DNA of 64,000 nt from Allium sativum (taxonomy: Eukaryota > Streptophyta > Magnoliopsida > Asparagales > Amaryllidaceae), in NCBI GenBank assembly GCA_030737875.1, contig CM060909.1, forward strand, positions 393,275,565 through 393,339,564. The letters are read 5' to 3'. The notes under the pieces were generated by a model that searched no databases, was not told the origin of the DNA, and worked only from the letters and a program-made list of their open reading frames with translations. The translations under genes were made by a program, and so were the position numbers. Below, in pieces: positions 10,640 through 22,837 of this stretch (positions are counted from its first letter, which is position 1; each line of letters opens with the position of its first letter).

Positions 10640-12440
10640 ACTCAATATAGAAAAAAAAAAGAAGAAGAAGAAAGAGAAAAAGAACAAAACTTGGTATTGA
10701 CTTTATTTTCATTTTCTTTGAAAAAGAACAAAACTTGGTATTGACTTTATTTTCATTTTCTTTGAAAAAGAACAAAACTTGGTATTGACTTTATTTTCAT
10801 TTTTGTGTAAAAAAAAAAAAAAGAAGAACAAAATATGAGAATTGTTTGATTTTCATTTTTGTGAAAAATAAAAAGAACAAAAACCATTTGAGTCATTCAT
10901 TTGCAATTTCTATTTGCAAATGAAAAGAGTAAAAACATTTGAATCATTTTATGTGCATTCCTATGTAAAGAACAAAACCTTTGAATCATTTTATTTACAT
11001 TTTTCTATGTAAAGGAAAGAACAAAATCTGTTAATCATGTTATTTACAATCTCTATTGTAAAGGAAAATGCAAAATTATGAGAATCTCTTTATTTACAAT
11101 TTTCTATTGTAAGATAAAAGTGCAAAATTTATGAGAATCATTGATTTACCTTTCTATTGTAAATAAATGAACAAAAATATGTAAATCATTTGTTTGCTTT
11201 TCTATTGTTAATAAGAGAACATAGTATGTAATTCATTTTGTTCACATTTTATATGTTAACAAAAGAGAACATGATATGTAATTCATTTTGTTCACATTTT
11301 ATATGTTTAACAAAAGAGAACATGATATGTAATTCATTTTGTTCACATTTTATATGTTTAACAAAAGAGAACATGATATGTAATTCATTTTGTTCACATT
11401 TTATATGTTAACAAAAGAGAACATGATATGTAATTCATTTTGTTCGCATTTTATATGTTTAACAAAAGAGAACATGATATGTAATTCATTTTGTTCACAT
11501 TTTATATGTTCAACAAAAGAGAACATGATATGTAATTCATTTTGTTCACATTTTATATGTTTAACAAAAGAGAACATGATATGTAATTCATTTTGGTCAC
11601 ATTTTATATGTTAACAAAAATGAACAAAAATATGTAATTTATTTTGTCACATTTTATATGTAAATCAAAGGAGAACAAAATATGTACATCATCTTATTTT
11701 ACATTTTATATGTAAATCAAAAGAGAACAAAATACGTACATTATTTTATTTTGCATTTTCTATGTAAAGCAAAAGAGAACAAGTTATGTGAACCATTTTA
11801 TTTTTACATTTTTTTTTTATGTAAAAGAAAGAGAACAAAACATGTTAATGACTTCATTTACATTTTTGTGTAAAAGAAAAAGAACAAAATATGAGAATTG
11901 TTTTGATTTACATTTTTGTGCAAAAGAAAAAGAACAAAATGTGTGAATTGATTTTATATACAATTTTCCTTGTATGTAAAATCACAAAATATGAGAATTG
12001 TTTTGATTTACATTTTTGTGTAAAAGAAAAAGAACAAAATATGAGAATTGTTTTGATTTACATTTTGTGTAAAAGAAAAAGAACAAAATATGAGAATTTT
12101 TTTGATTTACATTTTTGTGTAAAAGAAAAAGAACAAAATGTGTGAATTGATTTTATATACAATTTTCCTTGTATGTAAAATCACAAAATATGAGAATTGT
12201 TTTGATTTACATTTTGTGTAAAAGAAAAAGAACAAAATATGAGAATTGTTTTGATTTACATTTTTGTGTAAAAGAAAAAGAACAAAATGTGTGAATTGAT
12301 TTTATATACAATTTTCCTTGTATGTAAAATCACAAAATATGAGAATTGTTTTGATTTACATTTTTGTGTAAAAGAAAAAGAACAAAATGTGTGAATTGAT
12401 TTTATATACAATTTTCCTTGTATGTAAAAGAACAAATATG
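10640..12440. repeat. AT-rich minisatellite inside LTR E (about 44-52 bp units)
   Basis: Three sub-blocks of one evolving unit built on 'AAAAGAGAACAAAAT..TGTAATTCATTTT..ACATTTT': about 10690-10800 (roughly 44-bp units, three copies), about 11200-11600 (roughly 50-52-bp units, about eight copies), and about 11830-12440 (roughly 50-bp units, about ten copies in mixed order). Repetitive reading frames here follow from the repeat and are not genes. Confidence 0.85.
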
Positions 12441-12839
12441 TGAATTGTTTTTATTCACATTTTCTAGAATAAATAAAAAGTGTAAATTATGTGAACCTCT
12501 TGTATTTACATTTTTAGTGTAAATAAAAGATACAAGCTGGGTGAGTCTCTTTTATTTGCAAATTTCTACTGTAAATAAAAGATATAAGATTGGAAATGTA
12601 CCTTTATTAATATTATGTTTATTAATAAAAGGACAAGATTAAAAATTTCATTTTTATTCACATTGATTTGATGAAATGAAAAGATAAAGTTATGAAATAC
12701 ATTTTTATACATAAATAAACCGATAAAGTTATGAAATACAATTTCATACACAAATAAAGAGGTTTTGAACTGGAAATGTCATTTTATCAAAATCTACGTA
12801 TGATAAGAGAGAAGACAAAACCATAAACAGAATCATGTT

Positions 12840-14200
12840 ATGATTAACTGCACTTGCTTGTTTTGTGTTGACTGACTTGTGTGAATCGCCGAATGGATGC
12901 ATATTTATTTAAATAGTAATTAGGACATCTATTGACCTGAAGCGTCATTAAGAAAATATAAAACTATTTTAATTAAATAGAAATAGTGGAAAGCATTTTA
13001 AAGCATCTCTAGCGATACAAATTGGTTTTGTAATTTATACAACTACGAAAATTATTTGGAAAACCGAGTTTATTCTCATTCCAATTAATTATACGGCGAC
13101 ATTAAATTGAAGAGTTGAAGACGACGGTTGAAGACCGACGATCTTCAAGGCGGATGGTTGTATTGCTATTGTTGGCCTTAATGGGAGTAGCTACCTGGAT
13201 GGGTCAATGGTGGTGATCGTCCGGACGTTCTTGTTGATGGTTCGGATTTGCGAGTATCTTTGTTTCCCACGAAATAAGACGACTCCGGTTTCGTTCAGAC
13301 CCAGGACGGACTTGTAAATGGATCGCATGCCTGACATCGAAATTTATTTCATGTAATAAAATTGGTTTTTATTTGATGTACAAAGGCTTGGTGGCGGAGG
13401 ATTTATCCTCTTGCTTAACACCCCTTTTTATGTTAAATAATTTTCAATCGCGTGATATGAGTTGTCGATGTGACATGCCAAGTTGCACTCGAACAAGGCT
13501 TATTGTTGCAAAGCAGAGCCTTGTAGAATGATCAAAGCATGGTCCAGTATGGGCGCAGCTTTGTGTATACGTTACTTCGCGAGCCTCACACCCTGGTGGA
13601 GTCTAAAATGGAGCAAGGGAATGCAGGGAGTGCGCACGTTTCTTTCTAGCTAAAAGTGGTGTCAGTGACCTACCAGCATTGATATTTACTAAGTGGTTGT
13701 TGGATTGAGGTACCTCGGTTATATTGGTCGCTACTGGCCAATTTAGAGATCCGTTAGGATCGGGAAACGTGTGTTCAGGCATTTCTAATCCACAAAAGTA
13801 AGTGTGGACCGGCCCTGCAGGATCCAAGGGTTGGACAGAGTACCAATCCTGGGGCATTGCTAGAGTGTCTCGAATCGGTAAGGATTTCGCTCCTAGCCTT
13901 GACTCGGTATGGAAACCCAACTTTCCAATACGAGATAACGGACTTGATTGTATATTTATTATGGCGACATAGTAGGATGGGGTACTATGCCGTCTAGGAT
14001 TAATACATTTATTTTGAAGTATTTTAAATCATACTATACACTTACAATATTAAAATAGTATTTGACTCGTACTCTGCATTTTTGATCATTATAAGGTAAA
14101 ACTCTATCCTCTAGTGTGCGTTGCATTGTGTGACAGGATCTGAGTCTTATAATGATTTCATTTTTACAAAGGCATTGCGTTACTCTTTTTATTAAATAAA
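12840..14200 (+). other. Conserved 3' third of the E/H/D/F LTR superfamily
   Basis: Blocks such as acggacttgtaaatgg (near 13310), tttctttctagcta (near 13638) and the gcgttgcattgtgtga block (near 14120) recur in the same order in H (62900-64000). They recur in reverse complement in D (about 51000-51980). The gene-free region is conserved while the flanking repeats are not. Confidence 0.7.
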
Positions 14201-14780
14201 TATATGCACAGACAATCTATTGGAGTAAACCCGTTCCACGAAAGTGGCGTGGTCCTTAGATTTGTCATATTCGGTAGTTATTATAAGTTTCTCACACCAG
14301 TCCCATGACTGACATGTTGTTTGTTTCACCTTGCAAACTCGGGTGCCCTCTCTCTACACGGGCAGCCAATTGACAGGTTCCTATTTAGCTTGCTTGGAGT
14401 TCTTGCTTGGAGTTCTTGCTTGGAGATTCTATTGTTGAGGTGACTTGGAGTATGAAGACTTGCTATCTTTCCTTTTCTTTATTTCATTTTCTGTTAGACA
14501 TTTTCTGAGTTCTTGAGACATTCAGACTTATTCCAGTTTTAATTCTGTACTTTGGAATTTTGAGTCACGTTACATTCTATTTGGTTTTGATGTAATAAAT
14601 TAGAACTTCTGTGACTGTGAGATTCTATATTTTGATGACATCTATTTCCGCTGCTATGATGTTGTTATGATGTAGTTTTTCTTATACTTATGTTGTTAAC
14701 TGTGATATGTATTGCCATATTTATGTTGTATTCCAATGATCATCCTTGCTTTCGTTATGCGGAAGTTAGGGGTCATCACA

Positions 14781-16659
14781 GATATTGTTGAAAATATGAT
14801 TCAAGACAAAACCCAAATCAATTGATATTAAACATAAGTTACACAGAAATTGTATCTACTTATATTCGATATCAAATCTCATAATCAACGAATACTATAA
14901 GTGGAATAACGATATAATAATATCTTCCAAATTCCTCAAATAGTATACATTTACACCACAGTATTTCATACCAAATATCTGAAGATTATTTCTATCCAAC
15001 TTATCCCAGTCAACTTAGGAAACTCATATCTTAATTAAAAGATTTATCCAACTCTTCGACATTAGATCAGGATAGAAATACCATCAACTTATACTTAATA
15101 TTAATCTCGATATCCAACTCACACTATAACTGGAATAATGGTGAACTACCTTTTAAATTCCTCAAATAGTAAGAATCATCATCTACCGAATTAATATCAA
15201 CCATCCGAAGATTTATCTCCAACCATATCCAATTATTTAAAATTGAAAACCCATATTAATATCAATTTAAATTCCATATAAAATATTTCTAATAATTTTA
15301 AACCTTTTGAAAATATTCCACAAATCATTACTTATAGTTTGGAAAATAGTTTATGGTTAGAAACCTCAAAATAGATTGTTTTCGAAGGAAGCGTTACAAT
15401 AGCATTTCAAAAGTGTTACAAAAGCGTTACAAAATAGTTATCTTAACTATTTTGATCAAAATATCGTTTACCTTAGCCAAAACTTAAAATTAACAATTCA
15501 AAACACTTTTTCATAATTTATTATGATTTTATAAACTTTTTCCATATTTTTAAAACATTTAAAAATAGCTGTTTATGGTTATGGTCAATAATTGTTCTTA
15601 CATCGATCTTTTCCAAAACGGTTTAAAACATAACTTGAAAATTATAACCCGAATTTGAAATCTGCTTTCACTCATTTGAAAGTTCTTGTTAATGGAAATC
15701 AAACGTTTTTCATTTTATGGAAATCCCATTTTGATTGCAAAAGTTATAAGCGTTTAAAGTTTGCATCTAAAATACGTAAATTGCCGTTATGCGACAAGCT
15801 CTATTTTGACCATAATAACCATTATTCTACGATACTTCAAAATATCTTAGAAAACCATTATACCCTTATATAACCCTTTTAAAAATCATTTAAATTTAAT
15901 TTCCAAATTATTTTGAATCTAAAATTCGACTTCCATAAATCCCAATTCATTTCTAAATTCAAATAACTTCAAATTAACCTTCCCAATCGTCGGATCAGTT
16001 AGGGATAGCCAGGGAGAGCAGGAAACTTCATTTCCAAACCCAAGCCTAGACACTATACTCTCTGTCATCCTAGAATGTTCCGGTATTTATTTATTCATTT
16101 AAAGGACTTTAACAATATATATGAATTCATACATATGGTCTTTTCCAATTATTAACCTTCAATTTCAATAATGATATTGCTTTTAATTATGAAGGAGATT
16201 TTCTGATCACCAATGTGATACCATAATTGTTGTGTCATAGTGTGTGCAAAACAACATCAACAACCATTTAAACATCCATAGCAACCATCATCAACATGAT
16301 TCAATAAATCATAATTGTGCACAAGCATTATAACACTAACGTTTAATAGTGTGTGTTCTAAACTTCGCATCCATCATCCATCACAACAAATGTCAATCAT
16401 CATTAACCAATAATAATTCATCACTATATTTAAATTATTCTAGCTACTAATTAATATATAATCCGTGGTTAAAGAGTTCTCACCTAACAGCTTTCCAAAT
16501 CTTCACGGTAGGCGAGCCTAGCTAAGCGAATCGTTGGGCAGTATTTCAGCGCAACGTCTTCTTCAGCAAAAATATAATATACACTAATCTCTCTTTATAT
16601 TATAAGACGAGGAGGAGAATGACGAACTTTGGCAAGGTGGTGGTGGAAAAGAGGAAGAA
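14781..16659 (-). repeat. Family D LTR, left copy, piece 2
   Basis: Aligns with 52383-54262 of the full D LTR at roughly 95-97% identity by eye. Small open frames such as 15655-15873 and 53276-53473 are shared but have no recognisable product. It stops at gaggaagaa, where LTR G begins; the full copy continues gaggaagacttatgcc. Confidence 0.85.
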
Positions 16660-16866
16660 TGTAACACCCCGATTTTTTGAATAATCAGATTAAATAAATT
16701 TAAGAATACTTAATTTCAAATGTGGGAATTAAGGGAAACGGGTCGCGCCATTGCGTTCGTCTCAGAATTTTGCTTGAGATAGAGTCCGAGTTTGCGTAAA
16801 ACGGATAACGTATGAAGAAGATATGGACGAACGAAGTTAGGAAGAAAAACTAGAAACGGGCTAGAA

Positions 16867-16972
16867 TGCACTGGCGCACTTGGGAAGTGCGCCAAAACAA
16901 TATTGCACTGGCGCACTTGGGAAGTGTGCCCATGCAAAGTTGCACTGGCGCACTTGGAAGGTGCGCCCAAGC
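16867..16972. repeat. GCGCACTT palindrome cluster in LTR G
   Basis: Three tandem imperfect palindromes, each TGCACTGGCGCACTTGGGAA-like followed by GTGCGCC. B's LTRs carry the same motif at 36004-36106 and 44468-44570. All lie about 200-310 bp from the TGTAACACCCC end. Confidence 0.8.
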
Positions 16973-17143
16973 TGAGGTGAAAACCTGCACAGATTTCTGA
17001 GGCTCTGATTCGAACAGTGAGTCAGTGCTGAGTCATTTCTGACTAGTTACTGAGTCATTAGGGTTTCTGGATAGTTCAAATCTGGACTGAATGGTTTTGA
17101 TTAACCCTAAGATCATCAGACGACCATAATTAAATTGAAATTC

Positions 17144-17151
17144 TATATAAA
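17144..17151 (+). promoter_or_regulatory. TATA box in LTR G
   Basis: TATATAAA about 485 bp from the LTR start, at the same distance and orientation as in A and B. Confidence 0.5.
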
Positions 17152-17439
17152 CATGTGTAGACTCAAACCCTAGAATCAAATCAAAATTAGATCAATGGTC
17201 GTCATGTTGTCACTCCAAACCCTAGAGGAGCAGCCACCAACTAAAAGCAAAGTAAAGCAACTCAATTCAAATCAAATCAAGCCTAAAACTACAACAACGA
17301 AATTGCCTACATCAAGGGAATGCTAATCAATTACAGAATTCAGATCCCAGAACTCAAGACCCCTTTTTCGGTGAGTTCTAGTCACTTTTAGGTTTAAATA
17401 AATAAAAGTGAATCGTGGTAGACTATGATTTGCGTATAT

Positions 17440-17890
17440 GTTGTTTGTAGTTATGCAAGTTTATTGTTGTTGTGGATCATGAAATTATGCAAGTTTATTG
17501 TTATTGTTGATCATGAAATTATGTATGTTATTGTGTGATGAATTCATGAATCTATGCAAGTCGTTATCATGAATCTATGCAAGTTGTTATCATGAATCTA
17601 TGCAAATTGTTATGAGATCATGCAAGTCATCTATACAAGTTATTATTCATGAACCTACGCAAGTTATTATTCATGAAACTATGCAAGTTGTTAAATATGT
17701 TGTAAATCATGAATCTATGTGAGTTGTTAATTATGTTTATAATTCATGAACCCATGCAAGTCACCAATGCAAGTTGTTATGTTGTGAATCATGAACCTAT
17801 ATAACTTGTAAATTATGTTGTTAACTCATGAACCTATGCAAGTTGTTATGTTGCAAAATCATGAATCTATGCAAGTTGTTAATTGTGTGG
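17440..17890. repeat. ATGCAAGT repeat block in LTR G
   Basis: Irregular repetition of 'catgaatctatgcaagttgttat'-type units, about 23 bp each. The core octamer is the reverse complement of the ACTTGCAT motif amplified in element A's LTR. Confidence 0.75.
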
Positions 17891-18529
17891 TGAATCATAA
17901 TTATATGTGAAGTTATCATGTCATTTTCCCTAGTTGTCATGCTTATGCCAAAAATTGTACTGAAAACGATCACCTTGTCATTCCCTTTATTTTATTGTTA
18001 TGGCGAGGCTACCTTGTAGCCTCGATGACGCCAAAAACACAAACGGTTACACTAGTTAAGAAACGGGGAAAAAAGGGAATTTGTAATAGGCATAATTTAC
18101 ATAGTGATTATGTAAATTGGACACATGATTCTAGTAGGGAAACATATAAATAATTCCCTATTATGACATAGGTAAAGTTGAGTAAAAATGGTATAATTTG
18201 AATATGACCATTTATGGATAGGAAATTTAAATTGTTAATAAGATAGGTATTGACACCTATAAAAAGGAAAGGATTAATTAATTAACTTAATTAATCAAAA
18301 GAGGAATGTTTAAACAATTGAAGTCTGAAGATTTAATATTAAGAATTGGCATAAATGCCTTAAATGGCATAAAATAAATTTGTGTTGAAATTGGTATGAT
18401 TTAACATTCCATAAATAGATGGACATAATTGAGTCAATTATGGCCATAGTTAAATTTGGAATTGATTGATAATTTGAATAGGGAAAGTAATTCAAATTGG
18501 GGAATTATTAATTAGGTGTAATTAATCGT

Positions 18530-18628
18530 CTAAGACACGATGTTAGGCTCTTTTGTGGTGTAAGACTGCCCGGACCTGCCCGGCAAATCCAGCTGCCACA
18601 AATGCCAGTCTAATGTGGGAGGTCTTAG
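18530..18628 (+). other. Long hairpin module G1
   Basis: Outer stem CTAAGAC/GTCTTAG (18530-18536 with 18622-18628), middle stem TTAGGCT/AGTCTAA with one G-T pair (18543-18549 with 18607-18613), inner stem TTTGTGG/CCACAAA (18552-18558 with 18596-18602). The tip has CTGCCCGGACC, the complement of the A and B tip. Confidence 0.75.
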
Positions 18629-18653
18629 GCATAAAGTAAATACGTAACAGTTG

Positions 18654-18750
18654 TAAACACACGAAGTTAGGCTCGTTTGTGGTGTAAGACTTCCCGGACC
18701 CGCCCGACAAATCCAGCTGCCATAAATGCCAGTCTAATGTGGGAGGTCTT
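18654..18750 (+). other. Long hairpin module G2
   Basis: Second copy with middle stem TTAGGCT/AGTCTAA and inner stem TTTGTGG/CCATAAA (one G-T pair); the outer stem is imperfect. Spacing from G1 (about 124 bp) equals that of A1 to A2. Confidence 0.7.
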
Positions 18751-18979
18751 TATGAGATTTTGGTCTTAATGAATTAAGAAACACTTAACCAGATAAACAT
18801 GTAGTGGGACATGAGGGGGTTAAGTGGGTGCCTTGGGTGGCATGTGGAATTAAGTGGGTGCCTTGGGTGGCATGTGTAATACGATTAGGTGTCTCAGTAA
18901 TTAATTAATGTTGATTAAAGACTACTTAACCTAACTTAATACATATGGACTGTATGATGATAGAAATAAGTTAGGGTTA

Positions 18980-19442
18980 AGTAAAACGATCTGGATTGTG
19001 GTTGGGTTAAGTACAACTAATGGGTAGGTGGGTAATATTAATATATATAGGCCCACAAACTTAACCATTAAATAAATAGGATTAAATCAGTGGGTGGGTT
19101 AAGTAAAACTGATGAGTAGGTGGGTAATATTAGTATATATAGGCCCACAAACTTAACCATTAAATAAATAGGATTAAATCAGGGGGAGGTTTAAGTACAA
19201 CTGAAGGGTAGGTGGGTAATATTAATACATATTGGCCCACAAACTTAACCGGATAAAAAGGCTTATGTAATTAAAAACACCTAATGGTATACATAACCGA
19301 GGCAGAATGGTAAAGTTATGTATTAAGGACACCCTTAGGGGTACGCATAACTAATGGGAATAGATAGAGTTATGTATTAAAGACACCTATAGGTACGCAT
19401 AACCGATAGGTAGAATAGGGGTTATGTATTAAAGACACCTAT
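18980..19442. repeat. Short tandem repeats at the truncated end of LTR G
   Basis: About three units of 85-95 bp (gggtaggtgggtaatatta ... aggcccacaaacttaacc), then about three shorter units (ttatgtattaaagacacc, tacgcataac). No gene. Confidence 0.75.
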
Positions 19443-19994
19443 TGTAATGACCCGGATTTTTGGAGACTTTGGTTATCGACATAAACATGATGACGACTAA
19501 CCAAACATCGAAAAATCCCGGTAATTAATGAAAGAAATTAGAGGGTGAGAATAGATAAGATAGAACTTAGAATAGAAGAAGAAGAAGAACACAACATCAG
19601 AGTAACACGAACCTCACAGCGGAACGAATAACATATAACAGATAACATATCTTTGAAATAAAAGATTGTACTTGAATATACATATCATCATCAAGTACAG
19701 CACTTACAACACGGTGGAAATAAACTATAGCTATGTGATCTTGAAGCCTCCTGCTCCAGCTCTTCAAGTATATCTGTAAATCCCGACTACTTGACTGCCC
19801 ATACAAAATTGGGCACCCAAGAGTTTAGGGAAAACAAAACAAAATAAACTCCGGGTCAGTCATGGGACTGGTATGAGTAAAACAGTTTGAAAAAGTAAAC
19901 GATATCTCATAAGACCACGCCGTATAATGGAACGGGTTTTTCCCTTATGAGAATCCAAATTATCTTTATATCAAAAACCTTTTGATATTATAAT
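19443..19994 (-). mobile_element. Element F: long LTR, left part
   Basis: Starts TGTAATGACCCGGATTTTT. It shares with D's LTR the opening TGTAATGACCCGG, atcagagtaaca, cagcgga, gggcacccaagagtttagg and gtcagtcatggga, though overall it is strongly diverged. It is cut by element C at the duplicated ATAAT (19990-19994) and resumes at 46181. Confidence 0.75.
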
Positions 19995-20708
19995 TGTTAG
20001 ATCAAAATTTGGACCTAACACCCAAATTGTTCTGATTCGTAGAGAATTATAACTGGAGAATGAAGAAAAAGCAGAAAACACACAGAATTTATAGTGGTTC
20101 GGCGTTAACGCGCCTACGTCCACTTTATATGTTATCGATTATACTTTGAATGCTAGTACAATCAATGATTTCTCTCAAACTCACTCTTACAATTATGATT
20201 TCTCTAAGTAATCTCGTAGTAAAACTGATAAGAAATAGTGGTATGACAGTAATGGTGGAATCAGTGCTCAATACTGTCAAAAGGATCCTGAAAAATGCCA
20301 GTCTCTGGGCTATTTATAGCTGATTCTATCAGGCGGTCCGCGGTCACACGTGGTGTAGATCCCGAGCAAATCGGATCGGATCGAGCAATGAGGGGGAATT
20401 GATCAATATGACAGTTATGGACAGGTGTCGCGAGATCCGTGCATTTCGGATCGCTGAAGACCAGTTCATGGCCATCGTTGCGTCGCCTATGCTCGGATCG
20501 GTGCGCGGCGTTATGGATGGTTCGGGTCGCGATCTGTTACGGCGAACCGATGGTGCATTCCCTTGCTCAGCGAGACGGCCCATCAGGGCGCAGCGACCCG
20601 ACTCAAGGAGGTGACCACGACCTAGTTTTCTCTGGATTGAAGGCTTGAAGCTTTATGATCTTTTCTCGTGTTCGAACCTTGGTGGCTTGGTCAAAAAGCT
20701 AGCCAACA
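19995..20708 (-). repeat. Element C 3' LTR (714 bp)
   Basis: TGTTAGATC...GCTAGCCAACA, the same length as the right LTR with scattered substitutions only. It includes a TATA box on the minus strand (20311-20318) and a TATAGTGGTTCGG...CCTACGTCCACT motif (20088-20129) that also appears at 27233. Confidence 0.95.
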
Positions 20709-20722
20709 TTTTGCCCCCTCGA
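20709..20722 (-). promoter_or_regulatory. Polypurine tract of element C
   Basis: The minus strand reads CGAGGGGGCAAAA immediately before the 3' LTR's TGTTGGCTAGC, the expected position of the plus-strand primer. Confidence 0.8.
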
Positions 20723-21195
20723 AGTATGTTTTATCGAGGATGGAACATGCTTCGAAACTGCAGAAATATCTTTTCATAAAGAGATGGAAATCAACGGTTG
20801 CGTCTGTCTAAAATGTTGTGTCACTCTGGAAAGTTGTATCCTTTGTCAGTATAAATATCAGACTAAATCATCATCATTTCCTTGTTCACCGAATAATTTT
20901 TATTTCTGGAATCTTTAGAGAAGTCGTTGTCGAATTGCCAGGTAGATCTCTGAATTTTTTTCCTCCCCTCTTTTTCCTTTTTTTTTTAGTCATTATCGGG
21001 ATTGGATCGCCATCACGTGATGCGGTTCGTGGGATGGAGGCTCATTGCGATCCGCGATTCAAATGTGTCTTCAGCGAAGTGGGTCGTCCCCCTTCTTTCT
21101 GATGGGCTTCATTGCGATTCGAGGTGGGCTACAGCCCGCGGCCCATTCGGTTCGAATAAGACAAGAAGAGGAAGGCTAACGGTCACGAAACCGTC

Positions 21196-21202
21196 TATAA
21201 AA
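21196..21202 (+). promoter_or_regulatory. TATA box of the antisense gene in element C
   Basis: CTATAAAA is followed by a pyrimidine-rich stretch (21208-21240, cctccctcgttctcttccc), typical of plant start regions. It faces the antisense gene starting at 22117. A possible leader intron runs from AAAAAG|GTAACC (21331) to AAACAG (22114), just before the ATG. Inference from motifs only. Confidence 0.5.
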
Positions 21203-22116
21203 CCCGACCTCCCTCGTTCTCTTCCCTTTCTTCTTCTGTTCGCTCCGCGCCGCCAACTCCTTTCGAGAAAAAACCCTATTACTTCGCCAATTCTCTAAAA
21301 TCTCGTTTGTTTCACCAAATTTTTAAAAAGGTAACCCCATTAAAACTTTCTCTCTTCGTGATTTCCGATTTTTTCGCTGATTTGAGGAGGGAAAGGGATG
21401 AATTTCACGGTTTTTTTTCGGGTTTTGAAGGCGGTGAAACTGCCATGGCTGATGGGTCTCGGTCACTCGAGAGTGAGGAGAGGGATGAAGGAGAAGGAGG
21501 GAAAGGGTTCTGTCAGTTTGGTTCATTTTGTGAACGAGGCATGGGTTTGAAGTGATGGCGAGACGAGGGGAGAAAGGACGGAACCGGAGTGTTGACTTAT
21601 TTAGCGGATCGGGTCGCGAGTATAGCAAGGCAACGGATCGTGGCGTAGACGGAAAAGAAGGGGAAGAGCAAGTACCGGATCGTGGAGATGTGACGAGGGA
21701 ACGGATCGTGGGGAAGAGCAAATAGCGACCCGATCCGGAACTCTTCCGTGAATTAGCGCCTCTGCTGCTGATCCATGCTTGCTTAGCGATCCCAGTAATA
21801 CGCCGCGATCCGATCCCCATCTCGCGATTTGAAGGGGTATCACGAACCAAACAATGAATGATCCAACAAACTTGTAAAATAAGCAGTGCAACTTAATTCC
21901 AGTACATCAATGGATAGTTAGCTTAGAGCCTTCACGACGGACTTTCTGGACTGAACAAATGCATAATCTATCAGCAAACAACAACCAATGTCTTGATGAT
22001 TTTGTTGACCTTCGTACCTTTCTTTAATGCACACGCAAGCACACACCGGCACTTGCACACACAGGGGGGACGGGTAATTATAATCTTATTTCTCATGTTT
22101 ACTCGCCTAAACAGTA

Positions 22117-22837
22117 ATGTTGGATAATCGTTCCCCTTCAAGATCTGACACAGAGACGGATCCCTAGGTGTATAAGCGTCTCAACCCCGAGGTTCTTCCA
22201 ATTAATCCAGAGGGTGCAGATTCTGGATCCGAATATGAGGCGGAAACAGAATCGAATCCGTCTGAGAGTACCTCGCTTGATGAAGAGTCAGAGGTAGATG
22301 GCCGAGCTCCCGACGAAGTCCCTGGTGCAATAGAAATAGAGAAATTCACAGACTCTCTAGCTTCCAAACTTGATGACATAAAGCTTAAGAGAATTTGCTT
22401 GAGACATGGGATCCCCTGGGATGATGTGAGGACACCCGGCAGCGAAGATAAACCTCATTTGGCTCCGGAGGGGTATATGATAGTCAGCCGACTCATGTGC
22501 TGGGTAGGAGCTATTCCTCCGTTTCCTCCAATCGTCATTGAGACCCTAAAACGATTGGGTATTGCTCCAATGCAGCTTCATCCCAATGCCTGCGCAGCTT
22601 TATACAATCTATATATCGCATACGCGGAAATCCTGCAAACCGAGCTCGCATTTAAAGATTTGAAATTCTTTTACCTTTTCAAGCATCGCTCCTCGGCAAC
22701 CCCAAATTTCTCTTTCTTCGAATCAGTAGCAAATAGGAAGGTTCTGTCTGACGAACACAGCAACATAGGGGATCCCAAGGCCGATTGGTTCTATATAAAG
22801 AGACAGGCTGGGTGTTCAAGAAGATGGCTTAAATCAA
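22117..22837 (+). CDS. Antisense gene of element C, exon 1 (plant gypsy-type transposon domain, PF04195-like)
   Basis: The plausible start is ATG at 22117, two bases after a splice-acceptor-like AAACAG. An in-frame TAG (22165-22167) interrupts after 16 codons; the open frame then runs to 22837. It is acidic at first (SGSEYEAETESNPSEST), then has the conserved core with GIPWDDVRTPG, MIVSRLMCWVGAIPPFPP and APMQLHPNACAALYNLYIAYAE. This resembles the 'putative gypsy type transposon' domain found in many plant Tat elements; its biochemical role is unknown. The exon ends at AAATCAA|GTAATC. It lies opposite to gag-pol, between integrase and the 3' LTR, as antisense additional ORFs do in the Tat lineage. 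Confidence 0.75.

Larger units (their letters stand above)
9052..14780 (+). mobile_element. Element E: 5.7-kb solo LTR of a long-LTR family
   Basis: Starts TGTAACAACCCG and ends GGGGTCATCACA, flanked by the 5-bp direct repeat GATAT (9047-9051 and 14781-14785). The uninterrupted D LTR shows the empty site (aatgatattattgaaa near 52380). Neither end recurs inside, and no gag-pol or primer site is present, so this looks like a solo LTR left by recombination. It contains a TATA box, a GC-rich leader, a 1.8-kb AT-rich minisatellite and a conserved 3' third shared with H, and in reverse with D and F. Confidence 0.85.
16660..19442 (+). mobile_element. Element G: plus-oriented chromovirus-type LTR, 3' end missing
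   Basis: Starts TGTAACACCCCGATTTTTTG. It matches the reverse complement of B's LTR in order: the gggaaacggg..cattgcgttcgtctc start, the GCGCACTT palindromes, the TATA box, ATGCAAGT repeats and two hairpin modules. No terminal GGGGTGTTACA is found before LTR F starts at 19443, so G is truncated there. It is inserted in the left D LTR. Confidence 0.8.

Noticed and set aside
11390..12145. Repetitive open frames with KENMICNSF-like repeats
   Set aside because: They follow from the 50-bp AT-rich minisatellite; frame and composition change with each sub-block and no start context is seen.
21323..21850. 175-codon minus-strand frame near the 3' LTR of element C
   Set aside because: No recognisable motif; overlaps the putative leader and intron of the antisense gene and has Arg/Ser-rich, composition-driven sequence.
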